From Tannerella sp. (GTDB lineage Bacteria; Bacteroidota; Bacteroidia; Bacteroidales; Tannerellaceae), in assembly GCA_031282485.1 (NCBI GenBank), contig JAITDQ010000071.1, positions 1 through 11,558 of the forward strand: 11,558 bases of DNA. The letters run 5' to 3'. The position numbers and the translations under genes were made by a program. The notes beneath the pieces were generated by a model. It had not been told where the DNA came from. It saw only the letters and a program-made list of their open reading frames with translations, and made no database searches. Shown piece by piece: positions 1-6,222 of the stretch; position 1 is the stretch's first letter, and each line of letters opens with the position of its first letter.

Positions 1-267
1 CTGCTGCTCGACGAGCCGACCAACGATATTGACGTGAATACGCTCCGCGCCCTTGAAGAAGGATTGGAAGGCTTCGCAGGATGCGCCGTTGTCATTTCCC
101 ACGACCGCTGGTTCCTCGACCGTATATGTACGCATATCCTTTCGTTCGAAGGTGATTCCGAGATTGTTTATTTCGAAGGAACTTATTCGGAATATGAAGA
201 ATATAAAAAGAAGCAAAAGGGTTATACGGAACCCAAACGCATAAGATACCGTAAATTGATTGATTAA
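1..267 (+). CDS. ettA: Energy-dependent translational throttle protein EttA (ABC-F ATPase), C-terminal part
   Basis: This is the 3' end of an ABC-F ATPase; the frame is open from base 1, so the gene starts outside the window and 88 residues are present. ABC-F proteins are soluble tandem ATPases that bind the ribosomal E site; EttA links translation elongation to the ATP/ADP ratio. Visible are the Walker B and D-loop stretch LLLDEPTND at the very start, then the H-switch [10 protein letters not shown] at about residues 34-43 of the fragment, then a tail with [19 protein letters not shown] and the ending [10 protein letters not shown]. From memory this closely matches the C-terminus of E. coli EttA ([25 protein letters not shown]), which favours EttA over Uup or YheS. 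The N-terminal ABC domain and the arm and linker that define the subfamily are not in view. It ends 103 nt before a secreted protein gene on the same strand, with no obvious functional link. Confidence 0.88.
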   Translation: MLLDEPTNDIDVNTLRALEEGLEGFAGCAVVISHDRWFLDRICTHILSFEGDSEIVYFEGTYSEYEEYKKKQKGYTEPKRIRYRKLID

Positions 268-293
268 ATATGCAAGTATGAAGGAGAATAAAA

Positions 294-319
294 ATGAGCG
301 GATTGCAAGCCAAGCTCAT
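294..319. repeat. Short imperfect inverted repeat downstream of ettA
   Basis: ATGAGC (294-299) is matched by GCTCAT (314-319), and the spacer contains GG and CC flanking the palindrome TTGCAA. An RNA hairpin with a bulge is possible. On the + strand it is followed by AATAATAAAG rather than a T-run, so it is a poor intrinsic terminator for ettA. On the - strand it would be followed by TTTTATT, but no gene ends there on that strand. The role is unknown. Confidence 0.35.
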
Positions 320-370
320 AATAATAAAGCACATATATCTTTTAATTTTTAATTGTTAATTTGTTCACGT

Positions 371-1009
371 ATGAGAAGGAATTTATTTTTTATTGTTATC
401 GCATTGTCGGTATTTGTTGTGAAATCTTATTCCCAGACAGAGGAACTGTTTAATGGAAAAGATTTATCTAATTGGAATTTTGTAATTGACGGAGATAAGG
501 CCGCTCCTGAAGATGTATTTTCCGTACAGGACGGCGTTATACTAATCCATGGAAACCCTTTCGGATACATGTACACCCGGAAGAAATACAAGGATTATAC
601 GCTGGAGTTGGAATGGAGTTGGGCAGGTGAGGCTTCAAACAGCGGGATATTCTTCCTGATAGCCGAAGTCAAGCCCGGAAGTCCGTTTCCGAACGGCATC
701 GAATGTCAGCTGAAAGCCGGAAACGCCGGCGATCTCGTCTTGCTCGGCGGGTCGGATTTGGACGAATATGTGACGCCGGCGAGCGGACGTCCCGCCTTCC
801 CGGTCATTCAAAAACGCGAAGCATCGAACGAGAAGCCTGTCGGAGAATGGAACAAAGCTAAAATCGAAGTGAAAGGCGGAAAGATTACGGTATACATAAA
901 TGGCGCGCTTCAAAATCAGGGAACCAACAAGGTCAAAAAAGGCCATATCGGTTTGCAAAGCGAAGGCGGGCCTGTACAATTCAGGAATCTGAAAGTTACC
1001 GCCCTTTAA
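371..1009 (+). CDS. Secreted 3-keto-disaccharide hydrolase domain (DUF1080) protein
   Basis: A 212-residue exported protein of the DUF1080 / 3-keto-disaccharide hydrolase family (PF06439), a LamG-like beta-sandwich. Some characterised relatives cleave 3-keto-glycosides; the substrate here cannot be read. The ATG at 371 is preferred over a TTG at 353 because it gives a clean signal peptide (RRN, then a hydrophobic stretch to about residue 18, cleavage near SYSQ/TEE) and no lipobox cysteine, so a soluble periplasmic or secreted form is expected. Family landmarks follow in order: LFNGKDLSNW (26-35), EWSW...SNSGIFF (81-95), GIECQL (109-114), a short-strand segment around EWNKAKIEVKGGKITVYING (159-178), and the C-terminal GHIGLQSEGGPVQFRNLKV (191-209). 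This is a single-domain protein of about the minimal length for the family. It stands alone, with no sugar oxidoreductase or SusC/D genes nearby, and converges on the acyltransferase gene 36 nt downstream. Base composition changes within the gene: AT-rich at both ends, GC-rich at about 640-830. Confidence 0.85.
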   Translation: MRRNLFFIVIALSVFVVKSYSQTEELFNGKDLSNWNFVIDGDKAAPEDVFSVQDGVILIHGNPFGYMYTRKKYKDYTLELEWSWAGEASNSGIFFLIAEVKPGSPFPNGIECQLKAGNAGDLVLLGGSDLDEYVTPASGRPAFPVIQKREASNEKPVGEWNKAKIEVKGGKITVYINGALQNQGTNKVKKGHIGLQSEGGPVQFRNLKVTAL

Positions 1010-1045
1010 AAGGACGCCCGCGCTTCGTCGTCGGCAGTTTGGCTC

Positions 1046-1882
1046 CTAAACCGTACGTTTTATTTCATAAGTCGTCTTGTATAAAAAATTCGCTAACGCC
1101 GTATCGTCCGGGAAGCGTTTGATTTTTTCGGGGGGAATGGGATTGCCGATATATACGTGCAGTGTCTGTCCTTTTTTGTTGAAGGCTTCTTTTGCGACAC
1201 GCAGGATGCGCAGTTTCCAGTTGATGCGTCCCAGGGTGTAAAAGAATTTGGAATTGATGCAGTCGAAATAGACAGGGATGACCGCTACGTTTGCTTTGCG
1301 TATCAGGCGTATTATGCCGTGCGTCCAGGGCAAATCCTTAACGATTTTCAGTTTCCGGTCGTAGAACGACATGGCTCCTGCCGGGAAAAATCCCATGGGA
1401 TGGCCGTTTTTTAACTGGGAAAGCGAAAGACGGATGCCGTTCACGTTTTTTTGATTGCTTTCGTGGTTTTCGTCCGTTTTGGGGACGACGGAAATGAAAT
1501 TGTTTTCCATCGCCGAGATATGCGCCAGAATCTCATTGACCATAACGCGAAAATCGGGGCGTATGGAGGCGAATATATCCGTGAGGATGATGCCGTCGAG
1601 CGAGCCGATCGGGTGGTTGGACACGGTTATGAATGCGCCTTTGGGCAGTCGTTGCAGTATGTCGCGGTTATGAACTTCGTAGTGAACGTCCATGAGCGGG
1701 TCGTTCAGTATCGCGGAGGTAAACGCCGAGCCTCGCAGCCGGTAATGGTTGGTGTGTATTTGATTCACCTTGTCCATACCCGTCCAGTGAAATATTTTTT
1801 TCAAAAGATAAATGCCCGGGCGCGTTTTAAAAAAGGATGATTTCCGCTGGAAATCCTCTATGTCTAATACGTTTTTTTTCAT
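1046..1882 (-). CDS. Lysophospholipid acyltransferase-family protein (hemolysin/GlsA-like subgroup)
   Basis: A 278-residue acyltransferase of the LPLAT/PlsC superfamily, predicted to move an acyl chain from acyl-ACP or acyl-CoA to a lyso-lipid hydroxyl at the inner face of the membrane. The catalytic motif is SNHPIGSLDG at 88-97: H90 and D96 are separated by five residues, not four as in classical PlsC (HX4D). As I recall, this HPxGxxDG form is typical of the subgroup with OlsA-like and Bacteroides glycine-lipid acyltransferases. The acyl-acceptor block is represented by GFFPAGAMSF (164-173) in place of EGTR, and VIPVYF (201-206) corresponds to the proline-containing motif IV. No transmembrane helix is evident. 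The start codon overlaps the stop of the CDP-alcohol transferase (ATGA), which suggests coupled synthesis and a shared pathway. It is the last gene of the operon. The family call is secure; whether the acceptor is a lyso-phospholipid, an amino-acid lipid or the cassette's own product is not known. Confidence 0.85.
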   Translation of the reverse strand: MKKNVLDIEDFQRKSSFFKTRPGIYLLKKIFHWTGMDKVNQIHTNHYRLRGSAFTSAILNDPLMDVHYEVHNRDILQRLPKGAFITVSNHPIGSLDGIILTDIFASIRPDFRVMVNEILAHISAMENNFISVVPKTDENHESNQKNVNGIRLSLSQLKNGHPMGFFPAGAMSFYDRKLKIVKDLPWTHGIIRLIRKANVAVIPVYFDCINSKFFYTLGRINWKLRILRVAKEAFNKKGQTLHVYIGNPIPPEKIKRFPDDTALANFLYKTTYEIKRTV

Positions 1883-2772
1883 TTATCGGTGAATAATGCG
1901 CAGATTTTTTCGTGTTTATAGATAGATATCGCCAGAATAATGTTCAATACAACTATTTCGTAAAAGAAATAGAGCCATACGCAACCTGTCGGTACGATCA
2001 TGAACAGTATGATTGTACGTCCGTTGAATGTCATGAAATCAATGCAGTGTTTCATCAGGCGTTCGCTTTGTTGCCGGAACCGGAGGCGGATGTCTTCCGG
2101 GATGTCGTCGCCGTATTTCGACCGGAAGTTTTTAAGCATCCGCTGCAGTTTGGGCGTCGCCGATACCTGTAACGAAGTATACCCGATATAAAAAAAGAAT
2201 AACACCTTGCCGACGATGCTTCTGTTTTTCCGGTATTGCGAACGTACTTCGTCAATGTCCTGAAACTCTTTTCCTTTTTCCCTGCTGACAAAAAAGAGGT
2301 GGAGCGTTTTGTAATAATCCGTTATATTGGCCTGCACCAAGTGCGAAACGCCGGCTACTGTGGCGGGGATGAAAAACAGTCCTGTCCCGTATTCATCTTT
2401 CAGCTTCAACGCAAGGAAGACGTAGATGAGCGTGAACCAAATGTCGCCGGCAAAGCCGTCGAGGATACGGCCTATCTCGGACTTGACGCCGGTGAGGCGC
2501 GCCAGCTGGCCGTCTACGCAGTCGAGTATGTTTGCCGTCACGAGGCTTACGATGCCAAGCAGGATAAGCAGACGGCTGTTGCAGTAGAACAGCGGGCCTG
2601 CGGCCGCGCCGACAAATATGGACAGGACGGTTATCATATTGGGGGTAATCCCCGTATTGCGCAGCATTTTGGCTATGCGGAAACCGACAGGGCGATAGAA
2701 CCACAGATCCGGATAATTTTCCGTTTCGATGGATTTAAGCGAGGCCATGTATTCCTTGTTCGATGTGTTCAT
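1879..2772 (-). CDS. CDP-alcohol phosphatidyltransferase family protein
   Basis: A 297-residue integral membrane enzyme of the CDP-alcohol phosphatidyltransferase family, which swaps CMP for an alcohol: either CDP-diacylglycerol plus a headgroup, or a CDP-headgroup plus a lipid. The signature is clear at 84-110: D84-x2-D87-G88-x2-A91-R92-x8-G101-x3-D105-x4-D110. The textbook spacing ends D-x3-D; here GFAG makes it x4, read directly from the codons. The preceding block, RPVGFRIAKML...TGITPN (27-45), is the usual amphipathic lead-in to the first helix. Hydrophobic stretches at about 46-64, 68-83, 110-124, 130-147, 188-204 and 253-285 suggest about six or more membrane segments, with a charged loop at about 162-188 and another at 207-247. 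It is longer than PgsA or PssA (about 180-250). Being next to a soluble cytidylyltransferase favours use of a CDP-activated headgroup; this is inference. The substrate is unknown. Confidence 0.87.
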   Translation of the reverse strand: MNTSNKEYMASLKSIETENYPDLWFYRPVGFRIAKMLRNTGITPNMITVLSIFVGAAAGPLFYCNSRLLILLGIVSLVTANILDCVDGQLARLTGVKSEIGRILDGFAGDIWFTLIYVFLALKLKDEYGTGLFFIPATVAGVSHLVQANITDYYKTLHLFFVSREKGKEFQDIDEVRSQYRKNRSIVGKVLFFFYIGYTSLQVSATPKLQRMLKNFRSKYGDDIPEDIRLRFRQQSERLMKHCIDFMTFNGRTIILFMIVPTGCVWLYFFYEIVVLNIILAISIYKHEKICALFTDK

Positions 2773-2778
2773 CCTTAT

Positions 2779-3507
2779 TTATTTATATGAATAACCGCCG
2801 TCGGCGATGATTATTTCTCCGTTAATATACGAATTTTCAATTAATAATGCGTATACCCCGGCCAGTTCATCCGGGTCGCAGAAGCGTCCCATGGCTATTT
2901 TGCTTTCGATGTTCCGGCGTATATCGGCAGGTTTGTTTTTTTGCCATTCCGTGTCAACAAACCCCGGGGCGACGGCGTTGACGCGTATGCCGCGGGGCGA
3001 AAGGAATTTCACGAGATTTTTGACGAGCGCGTGCACGGACGCCTTTGTGACGCCATACGACAGCGACGCGGCATGCGGTATGATACCCATCAGCGAGCCG
3101 GTGAAAATCACGCTTCCTCCCCTGCGGATATTCCCCAGCAGACGCTGAAGCAGAAACACCGGGAAATGGACATTCGCAAAAAACACACGTTCCCAGTCAT
3201 CGTATTTCATATCCTCAAAGCGGTCGCGGCAGGTAAGTCCGGCATTAAAAACGACGACGCCGAGTTGTATACCGTTTTTCCCGACATGCCGTGCAATTGT
3301 GTCGATCGCCGTCTTATCCGAGCTGTCGGCCTGCAGGGGTGTCACCTCGACATGACATTCGGCGCTCAGTTCCGCGCCGGTTTGCCGCGCCGCGGTCTCA
3401 TCCGCGGCGTATGTCAATAAAAGGTTGTATCCCATTTTGCCGGCACACCGGGCGACCGATTTCCCGATACCTTTTGTTCCTCCCGTTATTAAAGCGTATT
3501 CAGTCAT
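2779..3507 (-). CDS. Short-chain dehydrogenase/reductase (FabG-like SDR)
   Basis: A 242-residue classical SDR, an NAD(P)H-dependent oxidoreductase. Visible motifs: nucleotide-binding TGGTKGIG (8-15), D61 in the adenine-pocket region (LQADSSD), NAG (88-90), structural N112, and the catalytic set S138 (TGSLMG), Y151 and K155 (SYGVTK), followed by PGFVDT (181-186) and the C-terminal IIIADGGYS. All catalytic residues are intact and the length is normal. The best superficial match is FabG (3-oxoacyl-ACP reductase), but SDR substrate choice cannot be read from motifs. Its start lies 8 nt inside the cytidylyltransferase gene and its stop is 6 nt before the CDP-alcohol transferase, so it is translated with these two. 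A role in making or trimming the headgroup (ketone to alcohol), or in reducing a beta-keto acyl chain, is inferred from that setting. It is not next to any ACP or ketosynthase gene, which argues weakly against ordinary fatty acid synthesis. Confidence 0.87.
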   Translation of the reverse strand: MTEYALITGGTKGIGKSVARCAGKMGYNLLLTYAADETAARQTGAELSAECHVEVTPLQADSSDKTAIDTIARHVGKNGIQLGVVVFNAGLTCRDRFEDMKYDDWERVFFANVHFPVFLLQRLLGNIRRGGSVIFTGSLMGIIPHAASLSYGVTKASVHALVKNLVKFLSPRGIRVNAVAPGFVDTEWQKNKPADIRRNIESKIAMGRFCDPDELAGVYALLIENSYINGEIIIADGGYSYK

Positions 3508-4000
3508 GTATCGTTATCTTTTTAATAATCGAATCTTCTATTTTGAATCCCTGTACCGAAATGGGTTTTGCATTACGTTCCTTTTGCAGGGATTTTTCGT
3601 ATGATTCGTGAATGGTTCTTTTAATGGATGACGAAGAAACGCCCGATCCGTAGGGGAAATAAAACACTTCGACGCCTAATACTTTCAGATAGTCATATTT
3701 GCCGAACCAGTCGTCGCCCACGACAAATGCGTCGATATTCAGTTTTTTCACTATTTCCGTATGGTCAAGCGTTCGTTGCGGGATAACGATATCCGGCGTT
3801 TTCAGGGCTTCTATGATTTGGAGCCTTTCGTTGAACGGGATGATCGGAGGTTCCTTATACGACGAGACAAGCTCGTCGGTACTTACTCCCACGATCAGGA
3901 TATCACCCAGACTTCGCGCATAATTGATCATGCGTAAATGATTGAAATGGAACATATCGAACGTTCCCGATGTATAAACGATTATTTTTTCTTTTAACAT
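3500..4000 (-). CDS. Glycerol-3-phosphate cytidylyltransferase-like (TagD-type) nucleotidyltransferase
   Basis: A 166-residue member of the cytidylyltransferase family (TagD, CCT/ECT), which couples CTP with an alcohol phosphate to give a CDP-alcohol and pyrophosphate. I use the ATG at 4000; a TTG at 4012 would only add MYLN. Motifs: GTFDMFHFNH at 12-21, corresponding to GxFDxxHxGH, but with N20 where glycine is expected; both histidines (H18, H21) are kept. GDDW (95-98) is the substrate-side loop, and SGVSSSSIKRT (119-129) replaces the family's RTxGISTT signature. It is longer than B. subtilis TagD (about 130), with a basic tail from about 131 to 166. No membrane segment is seen. It follows pdxA by 24 nt and overlaps the SDR. 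No teichoic-acid polymerase (TagB/TagF) is nearby, so CDP-glycerol for wall polymers is unlikely; the adjacent CDP-alcohol transferase is the natural consumer. An adenylyltransferase activity is the alternative. The actual alcohol phosphate is not known. Confidence 0.82.
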   Translation of the reverse strand: MLKEKIIVYTSGTFDMFHFNHLRMINYARSLGDILIVGVSTDELVSSYKEPPIIPFNERLQIIEALKTPDIVIPQRTLDHTEIVKKLNIDAFVVGDDWFGKYDYLKVLGVEVFYFPYGSGVSSSSIKRTIHESYEKSLQKERNAKPISVQGFKIEDSIIKKITIHD

Positions 4001-4024
4001 ATTCAAGTACAAAATAAACCTGTA

Positions 4025-5131
4025 TTACTCTTCTTTCGTCAGGTCGAGTTTTTCTTTATCACCGCTCCTGTCAACATATTGTTTGCGCAACGGATTGGCT
4101 GTTGCCGCAAAATAGTTTTTCCTGTTTCCGCACACGTCAATTAATGTATAAAGTGCATGCCGGAAAGAACTTGCCGAGGCTTCGTTTTTGCCGGCTATAT
4201 CATACGCCGTACCATGTGCCGGGGAAGTGCGCACGATCGGAAGCCCTGCCGTAAAGTTTACTCCGTCGTCCATGGCCAGCGCTTTGAATGGCGCCAGCCC
4301 CTGGTCGTGATACATGGCGACAATCCCGTCGAAAAGCCGGTACGTCTGCGCCCCGAAAAAGCCGTCTGCCGCGTAAGGGCCGAAAACGAAGACACCGTTT
4401 TTATCCGCCTCTTCAATGGCCGGACGGATGATTTCGATTTCTTCTTTTCCGATAAGGCCGTTATCGCCGGCATGAGGATTCAGCGCCAGTACGGCAATGC
4501 GCGGACGCAGTATGCCGAAATCTTCGCACAGCGACCGGTTGAATATCATCAGTTTTTCGGCGATGCCCTCGGTTGTAAGTTTCGACTTCACTTCCGACAG
4601 CGGGATATGGCCTGTGGCCAAAGCCACACGCAGCTGTTCGTTCAGCAGGATCATAAGGGATTTACGGGCGCCGCCGTCGCTGAATTTCTTTTCGAGATAT
4701 TCGGTATGTCCCGGAAAATGAAATTTGTCGTTTTGAATGTTATGCTTGTTGACCGGCGCTGTCAGGAGTGCCTGAACAGTGCCTTTCTTAAGATCGGCAA
4801 CGACGGCTTCGAGGGATTGAAAGGATGCTTTTCCGCCGGCGCGTGTCGAGCGTCCCGGTTCGACCGGGGCGCTGTCGTCCACGCAGCGTATCAGGTTCAA
4901 TTTTCCCTGCACGGCTTTGGCGGCATCCTGTATCACTTGGATTTCAGGCGGCGCTATTTCCGCATTTTCCAGTAACTTGCCGTAAAATGACGCTATTTTA
5001 TTCGAGCCGTACAGGACAGGAATACAAAGTTCAAACATCCTTTGGTCGGAGAACGCTTTCAGAATAATTTCATAACCGATTCCGTTACTGTCTCCCTGTG
5101 AAATTCCTATCTTTATCAATTTTTCTTCCAT
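4025..5131 (-). CDS. pdxA: 4-hydroxythreonine-4-phosphate dehydrogenase PdxA
   Basis: A 368-residue cytoplasmic enzyme of the DXP-dependent vitamin B6 pathway: it oxidises 4-phosphohydroxy-L-threonine with NAD+; the product decarboxylates to the aminoacetone phosphate that PdxJ joins to DXP. Landmarks: N-terminal IGISQGDSNGIGYE (8-21), TAPVNK (124-129), substrate loop FPGHTEYL (139-146; H142, T143), and the three metal-ligand histidines H175 (ATGHIPL), H220 (LNPHAGD) and H275 (YHDQG), matching E. coli H166, H211 and H266. The late FxxGLPIVRTSPAHGTAYDIAG stretch (about 293-314) is also typical. It is some 40 residues longer than E. coli PdxA, as in other Bacteroidota as I recall. The ATG at 5131 lies 4 nt after the DUF4837 stop. 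The DUF4837-pdxA pairing appears common in Bacteroidales; the downstream lipid genes have no evident link to B6, although an NAD- and PLP-related role cannot be excluded. Confidence 0.96.
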   Translation of the reverse strand: MEEKLIKIGISQGDSNGIGYEIILKAFSDQRMFELCIPVLYGSNKIASFYGKLLENAEIAPPEIQVIQDAAKAVQGKLNLIRCVDDSAPVEPGRSTRAGGKASFQSLEAVVADLKKGTVQALLTAPVNKHNIQNDKFHFPGHTEYLEKKFSDGGARKSLMILLNEQLRVALATGHIPLSEVKSKLTTEGIAEKLMIFNRSLCEDFGILRPRIAVLALNPHAGDNGLIGKEEIEIIRPAIEEADKNGVFVFGPYAADGFFGAQTYRLFDGIVAMYHDQGLAPFKALAMDDGVNFTAGLPIVRTSPAHGTAYDIAGKNEASASSFRHALYTLIDVCGNRKNYFAATANPLRKQYVDRSGDKEKLDLTKEE

Positions 5132-5135
5132 GTAT

Positions 5136-6158
5136 TTATTCGTTCTTTTTTTCTTCTTTTACAGTTTCCGTCGGTTGTTCATCAGCGAAGCTTGTTGTCT
5201 GCAACGCAGCTTCGAGACGGCGGATATAGTTCTTTTTCTCGTGTGCCGGTTCGTAAACGAATCCTTCGGTCACAATGACCCGTCTGTTTTTTTCGTCCAC
5301 ACGGGCGTAGCTCACGAACGGGCCGCCCATCATATCGCCTTCCATACGCCACAAACCGCGCAGTATGCCGCAGTATTTCCCGTGCAATACGGATGCGGAA
5401 TAGTCTACCACACGTTTTTCCGTAGTCATGTAAGACCCCGGGAATGAACCGGGAATCATGTATTTGGTCACGGAATCGCGCCGGGCGATGAGATATTCGA
5501 GCGTGAACGTATTGGTATCTACAAACGGGAAGCTGTAAACAAGCAGATCCATGCGTCCCTTGACGGCATCGTTGGAAAACCAGAGGCAGTTGAGGGTATC
5601 TCTGGCCGACCGGATGTCTGCCGGTGCGTACAGTGTGATACCGAATTTGTTTTTTACCTTCTCCATGACAACCGTGCTGTATTTCTCAGTAAGAAATTCC
5701 CGCGTGCGTTTCATTTCTTCTTTCGTATAATAATCCACGAGTACGCGCGGGTTATCCGAAAGGAATGTGTTGACCGATTCCCCGTCGGGAGCGTTGAGGT
5801 AAAGGACGGCCTGTCCGTTCGCCCATTTGTCGGCTTCCTTCAGGAGCGATACTTTCGTGTACGTGTTTTTGTCAATATTCACGATCAGGATATTACGGAG
5901 ATATCTAAATAATCCGTCAAATTGATCCGGTCTCACATAAGTGATTCTCATCGCCGATTCTGCTTGAGGCAAATACGGCACCGGCGAGGTCAGTTCTTCT
6001 TTTACCGCTGTTCCTGTGATTCCGTCCCATGAGGCTTTATCCATTACAACAACGATTTCATAGGCAATGCCTGTCGCACGTGATACGGTCAAAGAGGAAT
6101 CACATGCGCCTAATCCCAATAAAAGAGATGTCAACATGATGAAAATGAAAGGTTTCAT
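5136..6158 (-). CDS. DUF4837 family lipoprotein
   Basis: A 340-residue lipoprotein of unknown function. I take the ATG at 6158, not a TTG at 6185, because it gives a compact lipoprotein signal: MKPFIFIMLTSLLLGLGAC, with lipobox LGAC and acylated Cys19 followed by DSS. The mature part matches DUF4837 as I remember it: SRATGIAYEIVVVMD (about 26-40), VPYLPQAESAMRI (about 60-72), a RNILIVNID block (about 88-96), and the strongly conserved C-terminal region RGLWRMEGDMMGGPFVS, then VTEGFVYEP and KKNYIRRLEAAL. The tail is acidic and lysine-rich. The family is essentially restricted to Bacteroidota and has no assigned role; as a lipoprotein it should sit in the periplasm or at the outer membrane. It heads the operon carrying pdxA and the lipid cassette, with a candidate promoter 36 nt upstream of the ATG. 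Confidence 0.88.
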   Translation of the reverse strand: MKPFIFIMLTSLLLGLGACDSSLTVSRATGIAYEIVVVMDKASWDGITGTAVKEELTSPVPYLPQAESAMRITYVRPDQFDGLFRYLRNILIVNIDKNTYTKVSLLKEADKWANGQAVLYLNAPDGESVNTFLSDNPRVLVDYYTKEEMKRTREFLTEKYSTVVMEKVKNKFGITLYAPADIRSARDTLNCLWFSNDAVKGRMDLLVYSFPFVDTNTFTLEYLIARRDSVTKYMIPGSFPGSYMTTEKRVVDYSASVLHGKYCGILRGLWRMEGDMMGGPFVSYARVDEKNRRVIVTEGFVYEPAHEKKNYIRRLEAALQTTSFADEQPTETVKEEKKNE

Positions 6159-6193
6159 ATCTGTATATATTTTAGAATAAAACAATTATTGGA

Positions 6194-6201
6194 CAAATAT
6201 A
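6194..6201 (-). promoter_or_regulatory. Candidate -7 promoter element for the DUF4837-pdxA operon
   Basis: On the - strand the sequence reads TATATTTG, a perfect fit to the Bacteroidota -7 consensus TAnnTTTG. It lies in the 64 nt gap between rlmN and the DUF4837 gene, 35 nt before the ATG at 6158, giving a short AT-rich leader. There is no TTTG at the -33 position (the corresponding stretch reads GATGCG), so the call rests on one element only. Confidence 0.45.
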
Positions 6202-6222
6202 GCCATTATAAATAAAATCGCA

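Larger units (their letters stand above)
1046..6158 (-). other. Predicted six-gene operon: DUF4837, pdxA, cytidylyltransferase, SDR, CDP-alcohol transferase, acyltransferase
   Basis: Six genes lie head to tail. In transcription order the junctions are: 4 nt gap (DUF4837 to pdxA), 24 nt gap (pdxA to cytidylyltransferase), 8 nt overlap (cytidylyltransferase to SDR), 6 nt gap (SDR to CDP-alcohol transferase), and a 4 nt ATGA overlap (CDP-alcohol transferase to acyltransferase). No internal terminator or convincing internal promoter is visible. A TAnnTTTG element sits upstream of the first gene. A single transcript and translational coupling of the last four genes are inferred. Confidence 0.75.

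Noticed and set aside
356..363. TTAATTTG as a promoter -7 element for the DUF1080 gene
   Set aside because: One mismatch to TAnnTTTG, no -33 TTTG at the right distance, and only 7 nt from the ATG. The region is AT-rich enough to produce this by chance.
1010..1045. Shared terminator between the converging DUF1080 and acyltransferase genes
   Set aside because: Only a short interrupted match (AGGACGCC against GGCTCCT) and no adjacent T-run on either strand; not enough to call a hairpin terminator.
2236..2790. Long open frame (184 codons) on the + strand opposite the CDP-alcohol transferase
   Set aside because: It lies wholly antisense to a gene with clear motifs; its translation is low-complexity in character with no recognisable domain. 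It is a by-product of codon use, as are the other long antisense frames opposite pdxA (4157-4975), the SDR (2941-3420) and the acyltransferase (1451-1840).
3998..4012. TTG start at 4012 for the cytidylyltransferase
   Set aside because: It adds only MYLN; the ATG at 4000 starts right before the conserved first beta-strand. The same reasoning rejected TTG starts at 353 (DUF1080), 6185 (DUF4837) and 7287 (rlmN), where the internal ATG gives a clean signal peptide or family-typical N-terminus.
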